From: Phycisphaerae bacterium
GTDB lineage: Bacteria; Planctomycetota; Phycisphaerae; Sedimentisphaerales; Anaerobacaceae
Length of the DNA: 64,000 nucleotides
Reading direction: 5' to 3'
Assembly: GCA_028714855.1 (NCBI GenBank)
Contig: JAQTLP010000001.1
Span: forward strand, 250,572 to 314,571
Shown: piece after piece, positions 17,208-26,181 of the stretch
How the letters are laid out: every line of letters starts with the position of its first letter
Position numbering within the stretch: the stretch's first letter is position 1
Notes under the pieces: model-generated
Databases searched by the model: none
What the model was told of the DNA's origin: nothing
Seen by the model: only the letters and a program-made list of their open reading frames with translations
Translations under genes and position numbers: made by a program

Positions 17208-17273
17208 CCTTTTTTTCTGCAGATTATGTCCGGTTACGCAGTGATATTGGCAGCGGTTTTTATATATTTTATC

Positions 17274-19418
17274 CTACCAGTTCGGCGTACAGTTCGGGTC
17301 TGTCGGGTCGTTGCACATCATCCACTGCACGGCAAAGTCGGTGAAGTCGAACAGGTCAACTATGCCGTCCGTCGGCTCAAAATCTGCGCCTTCACAGTTG
17401 CCCGGCTCGATGCAATTGGTATCCAGCCAGTGGTCGGCTATGATTTTGAGGTCCGCATAATTGACATGGCAATCGCTGCTTATGTCCGAGGTCAGGCCGT
17501 AGTCGGCGGCAAGGACGTTACCGCAGTTTGAAAGAATGAACTCGTTTGCCGGGGCCTTGACCACAAATCCGATGGCTGTCTGGTGGGTGTTGCTGGTAAG
17601 ATTTGTGAAGCTTGGTATTTCACTGGCCCCATTCGCTTGTTTATAACCCTCCACAGCACGGCTGCTGGTAAATGTGAAATCGAGAGCTTCGGTAAAAGCG
17701 TTATTTGTTGTATATGCGCCTGTACCGCTGGAGGTCGCAGCGTCGATAACCATATCTCCGGCGCTCGTGGCGAGCATCGGAGTTGTCAGCATATAGCCGG
17801 TTGTTATTTCATCGCCGGCTGTCGCTCCGGTAAGAGATGACTGATTTACATTTTGAAGGAATGCACTGCCGTATGCAGTATATGTAGGTGTGCCGCTCCA
17901 CGTGGGTACAAAGGTAGTATTGCTTGCGGCGATAATGTTCGCATCGTTAAGGATAAATGCCGCGGTGTATATTCGCGGATTGCTTGCGCTTGATGTGATT
18001 TTTTCAACGACTTTCGTCATCGCTCTTCCGCCATAAGTTACAGAGTTCAAACTTGTAGCGGAAGTGGAATTATGCCTGGCGTGCGCAATAAAGACCAGGG
18101 CGCGGTTGGTGCCTGACTCTTTCGTATGGCTTGTGCCTGATACCCATGAGCCGAGGATTCCGACGTCTGAAGCATATCTTTTGAGCACGAATTGCGCAGG
18201 CGTCTGGCCCGGTTCCAGCTCTATTGTGTATATTTCGGTGGGCTGGCCGGTTTTGGAAAGCGTTATCTGATAAGTGCCGTGAAATCCTCTGAAAGATACC
18301 TTGCCTGATGCGTCTGTGGTGTCGGAGTCATTTGTTGTCCATTCGTCCATCAGGTCCTCGTATCTTTCGCCCCTTACGGTGAGGTTCCAGCTAGCATCTA
18401 CAAGGTACGCGTCGGCGCGCCACATTGAACCCTCCAAGAAGCCCCACATTATTATGCCTTCAACGGAAGGATGGCTGAAGCATATACGGAAGTAGTTCTC
18501 GATATTGTCGGCCGATATATTTTCGTCGGTGTGCCTGGCGTCGAATTCAGTGGCCCATATAGGCAGGTCCAGCGCCGCCAGCGGCTGGAGGACATCACTG
18601 TAATATAATGCGGGGTCAAAGGTTAAATTTGCCCCTAAGTGGCCCTGAATGCCGAGAGCATCTATCGGCGCTCCCATCCCAATCAGGCTGGTGGCGCGGG
18701 CCGCATAAGGGGTGGAGTTATAGCCGCCGAATGAATTGCCGTTATATTCGTTCATAAACATTAAGCAGTTAGGGTCTCTCAGCTTGGCCCGCTCATACAT
18801 ATGGACCCTTCCCCCCTCGCCGAGGCGGTCGTAGAATGAGTCGGTAAGCATTTCGTTATCAACGTCCCAGTGACGGAATTTATTTTTGTATTTGTTTACC
18901 GCGCTGTCAATCCGCTCGTCAACTTCGCCAAGCAGGTCGCTCGGAGTCGGATATGTTGCGTATCCCAGAAGCTGTACCCAATCCTGCACCTTACTTGGCT
19001 GTTCCCAGAAAAGACAATGACCCCGGAAATTGAGTCCGTTGGAGTTAGCCCATTGGTAGATATTATCTGCGTATGTATATGTTTCGCTGTCCCGCGATGG
19101 CTCATTGTCAGGCCATTTTGTCTCATTTTCGCACACCGCCCACTCGAAATGGTCCAGAATGAAATCCTTATAGCTGGCGTCTGTCATTTTCGTGTTGGTG
19201 ATGCACGTGCCGAATGCGAAGCGATGTCCAATCTGCTCTATTTGCACGTTAATGCCGGGTACTGGTGCACCTAATGAGTCGACCACCGTAATCTCTGCGT
19301 TCCTCTTGCGTATCTGCTCAATTCTGGCATTTGCATCGGATTCCCAGTCGCCGTAACAGGGCGACCAGCCGAGGACTGCAATAAAAACTAAATACAGCCA
19401 ATAATGCTTAACAGCCAT
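17274..19418 (-). CDS. Secreted GH10 xylanase with dockerin-like tail
   Basis: 714 residues. Signal peptide of about 23 residues (LVFIAVLGWSPCYG). GH10 barrel at about 60-375 with acid/base Glu189 (HWDVDNEML) and nucleophile Glu291 (WATEFDAR). Then a short Ig-like segment (ASGKVSFRGFHGTYQITL), a beta-rich domain of unknown type (about 420-630), and a dockerin-like end with two calcium-loop-like stretches (DISSDCHVNYADLKIIADHW and ADFEPTDGIVDLFDFTDF) finishing in Asn-Trp. It hydrolyses xylan outside the cell. AAGAAGGAG stands before the ATG. It is the last of four co-oriented secreted hydrolases. Confidence 0.9.
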   Translation of the reverse strand: MAVKHYWLYLVFIAVLGWSPCYGDWESDANARIEQIRKRNAEITVVDSLGAPVPGINVQIEQIGHRFAFGTCITNTKMTDASYKDFILDHFEWAVCENETKWPDNEPSRDSETYTYADNIYQWANSNGLNFRGHCLFWEQPSKVQDWVQLLGYATYPTPSDLLGEVDERIDSAVNKYKNKFRHWDVDNEMLTDSFYDRLGEGGRVHMYERAKLRDPNCLMFMNEYNGNSFGGYNSTPYAARATSLIGMGAPIDALGIQGHLGANLTFDPALYYSDVLQPLAALDLPIWATEFDARHTDENISADNIENYFRICFSHPSVEGIIMWGFLEGSMWRADAYLVDASWNLTVRGERYEDLMDEWTTNDSDTTDASGKVSFRGFHGTYQITLSKTGQPTEIYTIELEPGQTPAQFVLKRYASDVGILGSWVSGTSHTKESGTNRALVFIAHARHNSTSATSLNSVTYGGRAMTKVVEKITSSASNPRIYTAAFILNDANIIAASNTTFVPTWSGTPTYTAYGSAFLQNVNQSSLTGATAGDEITTGYMLTTPMLATSAGDMVIDAATSSGTGAYTTNNAFTEALDFTFTSSRAVEGYKQANGASEIPSFTNLTSNTHQTAIGFVVKAPANEFILSNCGNVLAADYGLTSDISSDCHVNYADLKIIADHWLDTNCIEPGNCEGADFEPTDGIVDLFDFTDFAVQWMMCNDPTDPNCTPNW

Positions 19419-19441
19419 CTCTATACTCCTTCTTAATTGGT

Positions 19442-19461
19442 GTAAAACACTCAGGTTTTAC
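19442..19461 (-). other. Intercistronic hairpin before the GH10 gene
   Basis: GTAAAAC and GTTTTAC arms with a 6 nt loop; the arm nearer GH30 overlaps the end and stop codon of that gene. Equivalent hairpins occur before two of the GH30 genes (29635-29657 and, weaker, 22730-22749), each just ahead of the ribosome site. Confidence 0.45.
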
Positions 19462-22400
19462 CAATTTTCCATACATCCCGCATCTTCGGGGTCATTGCAC
19501 AGCAGCCACTGTTCGGCAAAACGGGCGAAATCAAAGAAATTAACATTACCGTCCGTCGGCGTAAAGTCAGCACCTTCGCAGTTTTCCTCCTCGGCGCAAT
19601 CGATACGCAGCCAATTATCGGACATAATTTTAAGGTCTTCATAATCAACATGGCAATCACCGCTGATGTCCGAGGTCAGGCCATAGCCTGCAGACAGAAC
19701 GTCAGCGCAGTTGGAGATGATGGTGCCAACGAAAGTGTTTATGCTGTTCCCAGCCAAAAAATTAATACGGCCTACAGCGCTCATGTTATCTACGTTATTA
19801 CTGCTTGAGGTTACATACTTTGTATAACTATCCACGCTGCCCCCAGAGAGCGAAAAAGTCACGGTCTGGGAAGAGGAGTTCTGATTTACAGCAACAATAA
19901 CCACAGTGTCGTCGCTTTTATACGCAGTTATATAAACACCAGAAGCGGGGTTGGCTGTCGCACTTACCCTGACGTATCCCGGCCGGACGAATTTAGCGAA
20001 ATGGCTCATACAGTAACCGCGCTTGGTGATATTTCCGCCATTTTCTTCCATTAAGCCGTAGTATCTTTTTATATACCACCATATGTATGCATTCATGTTA
20101 GCAGCCATACAATCATGAATCTCTTTGCCCACACCCAAAGCAAGGGGCCACTCGTCCGCATCATGTGCACTCTCAGTATAATGCTCGGTCATCCATATCT
20201 CTTTACCTTTGCTTCTTGCCAAAGGATAATCAGCGAGGCCTCCTCCATAAATATGGCCGGCGATGATATCTGTCTGCGCTTCGGCAGATGGGTCGTTTAG
20301 TATCGGGTCAGTAAAACTACGAGCGAAACGATACGACTCAGCAACCATCACCCGGGTTGGAATTACTGACGCATTATTTACAAGAAAATTTCTCATTTGT
20401 GTCGACGTCCAGTCACATGACTCGTAGCTTACAGTGACATCGGGCTCGTTTTGAAGGGAGACGGCATACAGAGGGGCATTATTATCTGACATATAATCAG
20501 CAAAATCACTTAAATAAGTAGCATAAGCACCATATGAACCTGTACTCAATTGACCTCCGACGAGATTATTGTTAGTTTTCATAGATGCCGGGGGTGACCA
20601 TGGTGATGCGAACACAATCGCCCCGTGGGTGTTTATAGCTCTATATGGAGCCCAAACTTGGCCGCTCCAGTCGGTATCGTTCGGTGGAACATCGATGCGC
20701 ATAATGGTCATGCCGATTTGTCCGGGACCGTTGCCAAAAGCCGTATCAACATCGGCATCATTTAATAAACCATGGCTCCATCTGGGAAAATGCATGCCGC
20801 CAAAGCCCCTGATAGTCTGGTGCGTAGTGTTTAAATCAATGTTTACGGTTTTTGGCTCAACCGTCACCACCTCTGTATCAAGTGTTATATCATCAAGATA
20901 CACCGTGCCTGTGTCTCCGGGGCGGCCATCACCGAAGCCGATAGTAATGCTCGCAATGTTGGCCAGGTTCACATCATTAAATTTCGTTAGCGCTATATTC
21001 CACCCATTCCATTGTTCATATTTGGCATAGTTGATATTGTCGTACACGGTCTTGGTCCCCGCGGGGTTGTCACCGTCTGTCAGTCTCACATACATCTGCT
21101 CACCAATCGGGTTGGTCATCTGCCCATGGAGGTTCAGTACCAATGCATTCGCGCCCAGGCCGAGCCAGTCGTGGTTGTTTATCCCCAAATCAGCGATATC
21201 CGCGTAGACCTCAGAATAATAGGGCGGCAGATTGTTGTCATACGAGTACTTCATTGAGTTGCCGTCGATAGAAATGGTTGTCTCAACGGAAATCTCAGCT
21301 GCGGTACTGTCAGTATCCCATACTGCTTCTAATTCTGAATCATCACCATAAGAATCAAAATCCTCCATTACGAAGTACGATGATGTCGTAAAGCTCCAGA
21401 CTTCGCCTTTAAAGATTGTGTAGTCGGGCGCGTCATTGACCTCATCGATACGCCAGTAGTAGGTTGTATTCAAGTTAAGAAGGCCGAGCGAGTCATAACT
21501 CGTAGTTGAATGGTCTTGACTGACCAGTACGCCCAGCGTATTACTCCTGTTAGCATCAGTTACTGCGGTTTCATTTGTTCCGAAGTATATATCGTGTGTT
21601 TCAGCAAGTCCGCCCTGTAACCAGCTAAGGACAGCATCTATCGGTGCGTCTTCCGCTCCGTTAAACGGCACCGGACGCTGGGCATATGGTGTCTCGGCAA
21701 ATGCTATCGATGCGTTCGGCTCCACCTGTATGGCGTTGACAAAGGCAAAAGGCTGGTTTTCTGGACTGCTTGGGCCCCTTTCGCTCGTCAGGATAATCCT
21801 GCCAAAATCATCTGATGTGGCTCTTCCGCTAAAGGCCCACTTCCAGAAATCATTAGAGGAGCTGGAAGAATAGTTATCAGGCAGAGGCTGATTTATCACT
21901 CCGCCGATGAAATCGGCATCAAAAAGATGTGTGCCGTTGGCATACCATTTAGCGACCCGATTGACATCTCCGGTGACTCGGGCGTCCCAAGCCCATATGG
22001 TTATGTTGCAGTCCCGGTTGGTCCCAAGTCCCCACAGCGTGATAGTAACTCCGCTTGGGCTTACCCCATAGACAAAATCACGATAAATCCTCTCGCCTGC
22101 CCGCTGGGAATAATAGCATGGGTCGCCAGGCATCACGGGAGTGCCGGCGTATCTCGACCATGAACCGCAAGGGTCGTCGCGTCTGACTGTGTTAATGCTG
22201 CCGCTTAGGTCAATTATAATACCATTTACCTCGCTGCCGGTGTTTGTAGTGCTAAACTGAACAAAACTGGTCTGTGTGTTTGGTTCGTTATTGTCTTGCG
22301 AGTAGTTAAGGTCCAGCCGCAGTACTGGTGGTGTAGTTACAGCATCGGTGGTTGCCGAGCGAGCAAGCGCCCAGCTGGTCTGATTCAAAGCGCTGTCACG

Positions 22401-22706
22401 TGCCCTGACCCTGAATGTGTACACAGTACTCTCAGTAAGGCCTGTAGCAATGTAATTGGTGTCTGTTTGCCATGTGCTGCTGGCTGAGGGGATATTGGAG
22501 CACTCAAACAAGTACTGTATGGGAACACTACCGGCTTGATCCAAAGCAGTTACTGCAGCCATCTGAATTGAGTTTGGCCCAAGTGTTATCGGGACAATCC
22601 GCCACTTCGCCGGGCTCGGCCTTGGAGCAGTGGTATCGCCGTAACAGGGTGATAAAGCAAGGGCTGAAATAAAAAGTAAATACAAGGAAAAATGCTTAGC
22701 AGTCAT
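19458..22706 (-). CDS. Secreted multidomain GH30_8-type glucuronoxylanase
   Basis: 1082 residues. Signal peptide (ending SPCYG); a fibronectin-III-like module (about 25-125); a beta module opening VLRLDLN (128-340); a second FnIII-like module (350-440); a jelly-roll CBM-like module (447-612); a GH30 catalytic domain (about 620-990); and a dockerin-like tail. Acid/base Glu754 (SLQNEPD) and nucleophile Glu841 (WMTEHYT) are 87 residues apart. The segment IWWYIKRYYG...TKRGYCMSHFAKFV resembles GH30_8 XynC, whose Arg in this loop recognises methylglucuronic acid. It probably cuts glucuronoxylan next to uronic-acid branches. AAGGAGG lies 10 bp before the ATG. Its N-terminal half is near-identical to its two neighbours. 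Confidence 0.88.
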   Translation of the reverse strand: MTAKHFSLYLLFISALALSPCYGDTTAPRPSPAKWRIVPITLGPNSIQMAAVTALDQAGSVPIQYLFECSNIPSASSTWQTDTNYIATGLTESTVYTFRVRARDSALNQTSWALARSATTDAVTTPPVLRLDLNYSQDNNEPNTQTSFVQFSTTNTGSEVNGIIIDLSGSINTVRRDDPCGSWSRYAGTPVMPGDPCYYSQRAGERIYRDFVYGVSPSGVTITLWGLGTNRDCNITIWAWDARVTGDVNRVAKWYANGTHLFDADFIGGVINQPLPDNYSSSSSNDFWKWAFSGRATSDDFGRIILTSERGPSSPENQPFAFVNAIQVEPNASIAFAETPYAQRPVPFNGAEDAPIDAVLSWLQGGLAETHDIYFGTNETAVTDANRSNTLGVLVSQDHSTTSYDSLGLLNLNTTYYWRIDEVNDAPDYTIFKGEVWSFTTSSYFVMEDFDSYGDDSELEAVWDTDSTAAEISVETTISIDGNSMKYSYDNNLPPYYSEVYADIADLGINNHDWLGLGANALVLNLHGQMTNPIGEQMYVRLTDGDNPAGTKTVYDNINYAKYEQWNGWNIALTKFNDVNLANIASITIGFGDGRPGDTGTVYLDDITLDTEVVTVEPKTVNIDLNTTHQTIRGFGGMHFPRWSHGLLNDADVDTAFGNGPGQIGMTIMRIDVPPNDTDWSGQVWAPYRAINTHGAIVFASPWSPPASMKTNNNLVGGQLSTGSYGAYATYLSDFADYMSDNNAPLYAVSLQNEPDVTVSYESCDWTSTQMRNFLVNNASVIPTRVMVAESYRFARSFTDPILNDPSAEAQTDIIAGHIYGGGLADYPLARSKGKEIWMTEHYTESAHDADEWPLALGVGKEIHDCMAANMNAYIWWYIKRYYGLMEENGGNITKRGYCMSHFAKFVRPGYVRVSATANPASGVYITAYKSDDTVVIVAVNQNSSSQTVTFSLSGGSVDSYTKYVTSSSNNVDNMSAVGRINFLAGNSINTFVGTIISNCADVLSAGYGLTSDISGDCHVDYEDLKIMSDNWLRIDCAEEENCEGADFTPTDGNVNFFDFARFAEQWLLCNDPEDAGCMENW

Positions 22707-22745
22707 TTTTTGTATTCCTCCTTATCTTAGTAAACTATTTAAGCT

Positions 22746-25700
22746 TTACCAATTTTCCATACAACCCGTGTCCTCCGGGTCATTACACAGCAGCCACTGC
22801 TCAGCAAAACGGGCGAAATCGAAGAGGTCAACATTGCCGTCCGTCGGCGTAAAGTCAGCACCTTCGCAGTTTTCCTCCTCGGCGCAATCGGTATGCAGCC
22901 AGTTGTCGGCTATGATTTTGAGGTCTTCGTAGTTAACGTAGCAATCACCGCTGATGTCCGAGGTCAGGCCATAGCCTGCGTCCAGGATTGCGTCGCAATC
23001 AGGCGAGGTTGTGCCCGTCAGGTGGATGGTGGTGATTGAATACGCCGGCAGCGTCAACCCGGGACTGTACGGTCCGAGATATAACCAATGTTCCGTCTCG
23101 CTGCTTCGGTAAATCTCCGAACTGCTCGGTATAAATCCCTTCAGCGTAAACATCAAGTCTGCACCGGCTGCGGATGTGTTGAGCATCACTATCGTCAATT
23201 GGTCGTTCTCAGGGCTCTTAAAGGCGGTTATTCGCAGGTCGTCCGAACCTGTCCCCTCAAGAAATACATCAACCATATACCAGCCGGGGTCGGTAAAGTA
23301 TGCGTAATGCTTGAAGAACCAGTAGAGGTCACGAACTATATACGTAGAAGGGTTGGTAATATTAATCATACCGCCTTCGCCCCAGCCTCTGAACAAGGAC
23401 CAGTGATAATACGAAGTTACACCTTCATATACCAGGCAATTGTAAATGTGCTGTGCGAGCAATACGGCATCGCCGAATGATGGAACCGCGTCGGCGGAAT
23501 ATTCCGTTTGGAACAACGGCTTATAGCCATAGAGGGCGTTATAATTTAGCATTCCCTGAATCATGCCGTCAGGGCTGTAGTAGCTGCCGTCGCTGTAAAG
23601 ATGGTGTGAGAATCCATAGACGTGGTCTATCTGACCTCTATTGACTAACGCATTGATATATGCCCGCGAACTGCCGAAGCCCATTGCTTCCGGGGCGAGC
23701 ATCTTCGGCATAGGCGAAACGCTTCCATTTAGCCTGTTATAGACCGCCTCAAACGCCTGGTCGTAGCCGGCGTAGTTTGCATCTTCTACCGGGTTGAATC
23801 TACAGACCTGATCCTGCTGCCCCCAATCCGGCTCGTTTTGAATACTTATGTAATCGGGGTAAATACCGACGCTGTTCCAGCCGTATAAACCTGTCAAACT
23901 GTTGAGCCACCACGTCGCATAGTCGGCATACACATAATTACTTGGACCGCCTGCGAGGGTTGAGTTCAGTGTTCCTAAATCTCCGCTGCTTTTAAGATAA
24001 GCCGCGGGCGACCAGGGAACCAGTAGAAGCTTTAAATTCGGGTTACGCGTCGCCTGCCTTGCTGCTGCGACGATTTGCCCTGTGGCGTTTATTTCGTAGT
24101 AATTGATTTCATATGTGTTTTTTATCCTTAAAACGTCGAGACCGAGGTCTCTGAACAGAAGGTCGTAAACTGCTTCCCTGCTCGAGTAGTTTGCAAGAGT
24201 TCCTGATTCATAGCAAGCGGAACCGCCGAAACCTTCGAGCTGCTGATAAACGATGTTAACATTCGCCTCACCTCTAATCTCAGGCAATTCCTCGGCTTCT
24301 ATACTATCCAGCATGATGTCTTCGAAGTACACGGTATCTGCATCTCCTGGGTTGCCGTCGCCGAAGCCGATGGTAATCTTCGCAACATTGGCAAGGTTCG
24401 CATCGGCGAATTCTGTCAGCGAAATGCTCCACTCGTTCCATTGTTTCAGCCAGACAGTGTTCATATTGCTGTATATTACAGTCGCGGTATGCGGAGGGCT
24501 GTCACCGTCGGTCAGCTTCACGTACAGTTGTTCACTAAAAGGATTATTTGGTTCAACGTGGAATCGCACTACCAGTGCTTTAGCACCGGTGCCGAGCCAG
24601 TCAGGGTCGTCCATTCCCAAATCAGCGATGTCTGCGCAGACCTCGGAGTAGTATGGCGGGAGGTTATTTTTATAAAGATACCTCATTGAGTTACCATTGC
24701 GAACGATAGCAGTCTCGACAGAAACTTCCGCGCTGGTGCCGCTGTTTTGCCATACATTCCGCAGGGCAGAGTTATCCTCATACGAGTCAAAATCTTCCAC
24801 AACAAAATCCGGTAATGTTCTAAAGCTCCAGGTTTCGCTTTTGAAGATTGTGTAGTCAGGCGCAGCATTGACTTCGTCAACCCGCCAATAGTAGGTTGTG
24901 TTTAATTTGAGAAGACCCGCAGCGCCATAAGGGTCATAAGTGTTGGATTCCTGGCCTTGACTAACCAGTACGCCCAGCGTATTACTCCTGTTAGCGTCAG
25001 TTACTGCGGTTTCATTTGTTCCGAAGTATATATCGTGTGTTTCAGCAAGTCCGCCCTGTAACCAGCTAAGGACAGCATCTATCGGTGCGTCTTCCGCTCC
25101 GTTAAACGGCACCGGACGCTGGGCATATGGTGTCTCGGCAAATGCTATCGATGCGTTCGGCTCCACCTGTATGGCGTTGACAAAGGCAAAAGGCTGGTTT
25201 TCTGGACTGCTTGGGCCCCTTTCGCTCGTCAGGATAATTCTGCCAAAATCATCCGATGTGGCTCTTGCGCTAAAGGCCCACTTCCAGAAATCATTAGAGG
25301 AGCTGGAAGAATAGTTATCAGGCAGAGGCTGATTTATCACTCCGCCGATGAAATCGGCATCAAAAAGATGTGTGCCGTTGGCATACCATTGAGCGACTCG
25401 ATTGACATCTGTGACTTGACTGTCCCATGACCATATGGTTATGTTGCAGTCCCGGTTGGTGCCAAGTCCCCATAGCGTGATTGTAACTCCGCTCGGATTA
25501 ACACCGTAGACAAAATCGCGATAAATCCTCTCGCCTGCCCGCGGGGAATAATAGCATGGGTCGCCCGGGAGCAAGGGTGTGCCGGCATATCTCGCCCATC
25601 CTCCGCAAGGGTCGTCGCGTCTGGCTGAGTTAATGGTGCCGCTGAGGTCAATTATAATACCATTTACTTCACTGCCGCTGGTTGCAATGCTAAGCGGCAT

Positions 25701-26147
25701 AAAGCCGGCCTGAGTATTGGGTTCATCATTGTTTATTGTGTGGTTAAGGTCCAGCCGCAGTACTGGTGGTGTAGTTACAGCATCGGTGGTTGCCGAGCGA
25801 GCAAGCGCCCAGCTGGTCATATTCAAAGCGCTGTCACGTGCCCTGACCCTGAATGTGTACACAGTACTCTCAGTAAGGCCTGTAGCAATGTAATTGGTGT
25901 CTGTTTGCCATGTGCTGCTGGCTGAGGGGATATTGGAGCACTCAAACAAGTACTGTATGGGAACACTACCGGCTTGATCCAAAGCAGTTACTGCAGCCAT
26001 CTGAATTGAGTTTGGCCCAAGTGTTATCGGGACAATCCGCCACTTTGCCGGGACCGGCCTTGGAGCAGTGGTATCTGCGCCGTAACAGGGTGATAAAACA
26101 AGGGCTGAAATCAAAAGCAAATACAGGGGAAAATATTTAACAGACAT
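22746..26147 (-). CDS. Secreted multidomain GH30 glycoside hydrolase
   Basis: About 1133 residues, with the same module order as its neighbours: signal peptide, FnIII-like, VLRLDLN beta module, FnIII-like, CBM-like jelly roll, GH30, dockerin-like. The catalytic part (about 625-1055) carries acid/base Glu774 and nucleophile Glu884 (counted from the upstream ATG) in SIQNEPD and FQTEYS. It lacks the WWYIKR loop of the downstream paralogue, so its GH30 subfamily and specificity probably differ; a (glucurono)xylanase is the likely type. AAGGAGG is 9 bp from the second ATG (26147) but only 3 bp from an upstream ATG at 26153, so the second is preferred. Secreted. Confidence 0.86.
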   Translation of the reverse strand: MSVKYFPLYLLLISALVLSPCYGADTTAPRPVPAKWRIVPITLGPNSIQMAAVTALDQAGSVPIQYLFECSNIPSASSTWQTDTNYIATGLTESTVYTFRVRARDSALNMTSWALARSATTDAVTTPPVLRLDLNHTINNDEPNTQAGFMPLSIATSGSEVNGIIIDLSGTINSARRDDPCGGWARYAGTPLLPGDPCYYSPRAGERIYRDFVYGVNPSGVTITLWGLGTNRDCNITIWSWDSQVTDVNRVAQWYANGTHLFDADFIGGVINQPLPDNYSSSSSNDFWKWAFSARATSDDFGRIILTSERGPSSPENQPFAFVNAIQVEPNASIAFAETPYAQRPVPFNGAEDAPIDAVLSWLQGGLAETHDIYFGTNETAVTDANRSNTLGVLVSQGQESNTYDPYGAAGLLKLNTTYYWRVDEVNAAPDYTIFKSETWSFRTLPDFVVEDFDSYEDNSALRNVWQNSGTSAEVSVETAIVRNGNSMRYLYKNNLPPYYSEVCADIADLGMDDPDWLGTGAKALVVRFHVEPNNPFSEQLYVKLTDGDSPPHTATVIYSNMNTVWLKQWNEWSISLTEFADANLANVAKITIGFGDGNPGDADTVYFEDIMLDSIEAEELPEIRGEANVNIVYQQLEGFGGSACYESGTLANYSSREAVYDLLFRDLGLDVLRIKNTYEINYYEINATGQIVAAARQATRNPNLKLLLVPWSPAAYLKSSGDLGTLNSTLAGGPSNYVYADYATWWLNSLTGLYGWNSVGIYPDYISIQNEPDWGQQDQVCRFNPVEDANYAGYDQAFEAVYNRLNGSVSPMPKMLAPEAMGFGSSRAYINALVNRGQIDHVYGFSHHLYSDGSYYSPDGMIQGMLNYNALYGYKPLFQTEYSADAVPSFGDAVLLAQHIYNCLVYEGVTSYYHWSLFRGWGEGGMINITNPSTYIVRDLYWFFKHYAYFTDPGWYMVDVFLEGTGSDDLRITAFKSPENDQLTIVMLNTSAAGADLMFTLKGFIPSSSEIYRSSETEHWLYLGPYSPGLTLPAYSITTIHLTGTTSPDCDAILDAGYGLTSDISGDCYVNYEDLKIIADNWLHTDCAEEENCEGADFTPTDGNVDLFDFARFAEQWLLCNDPEDTGCMENW

Positions 26148-26181
26148 CTTCATGTTCCTCCTTAAGAGCGTATTTGGAATT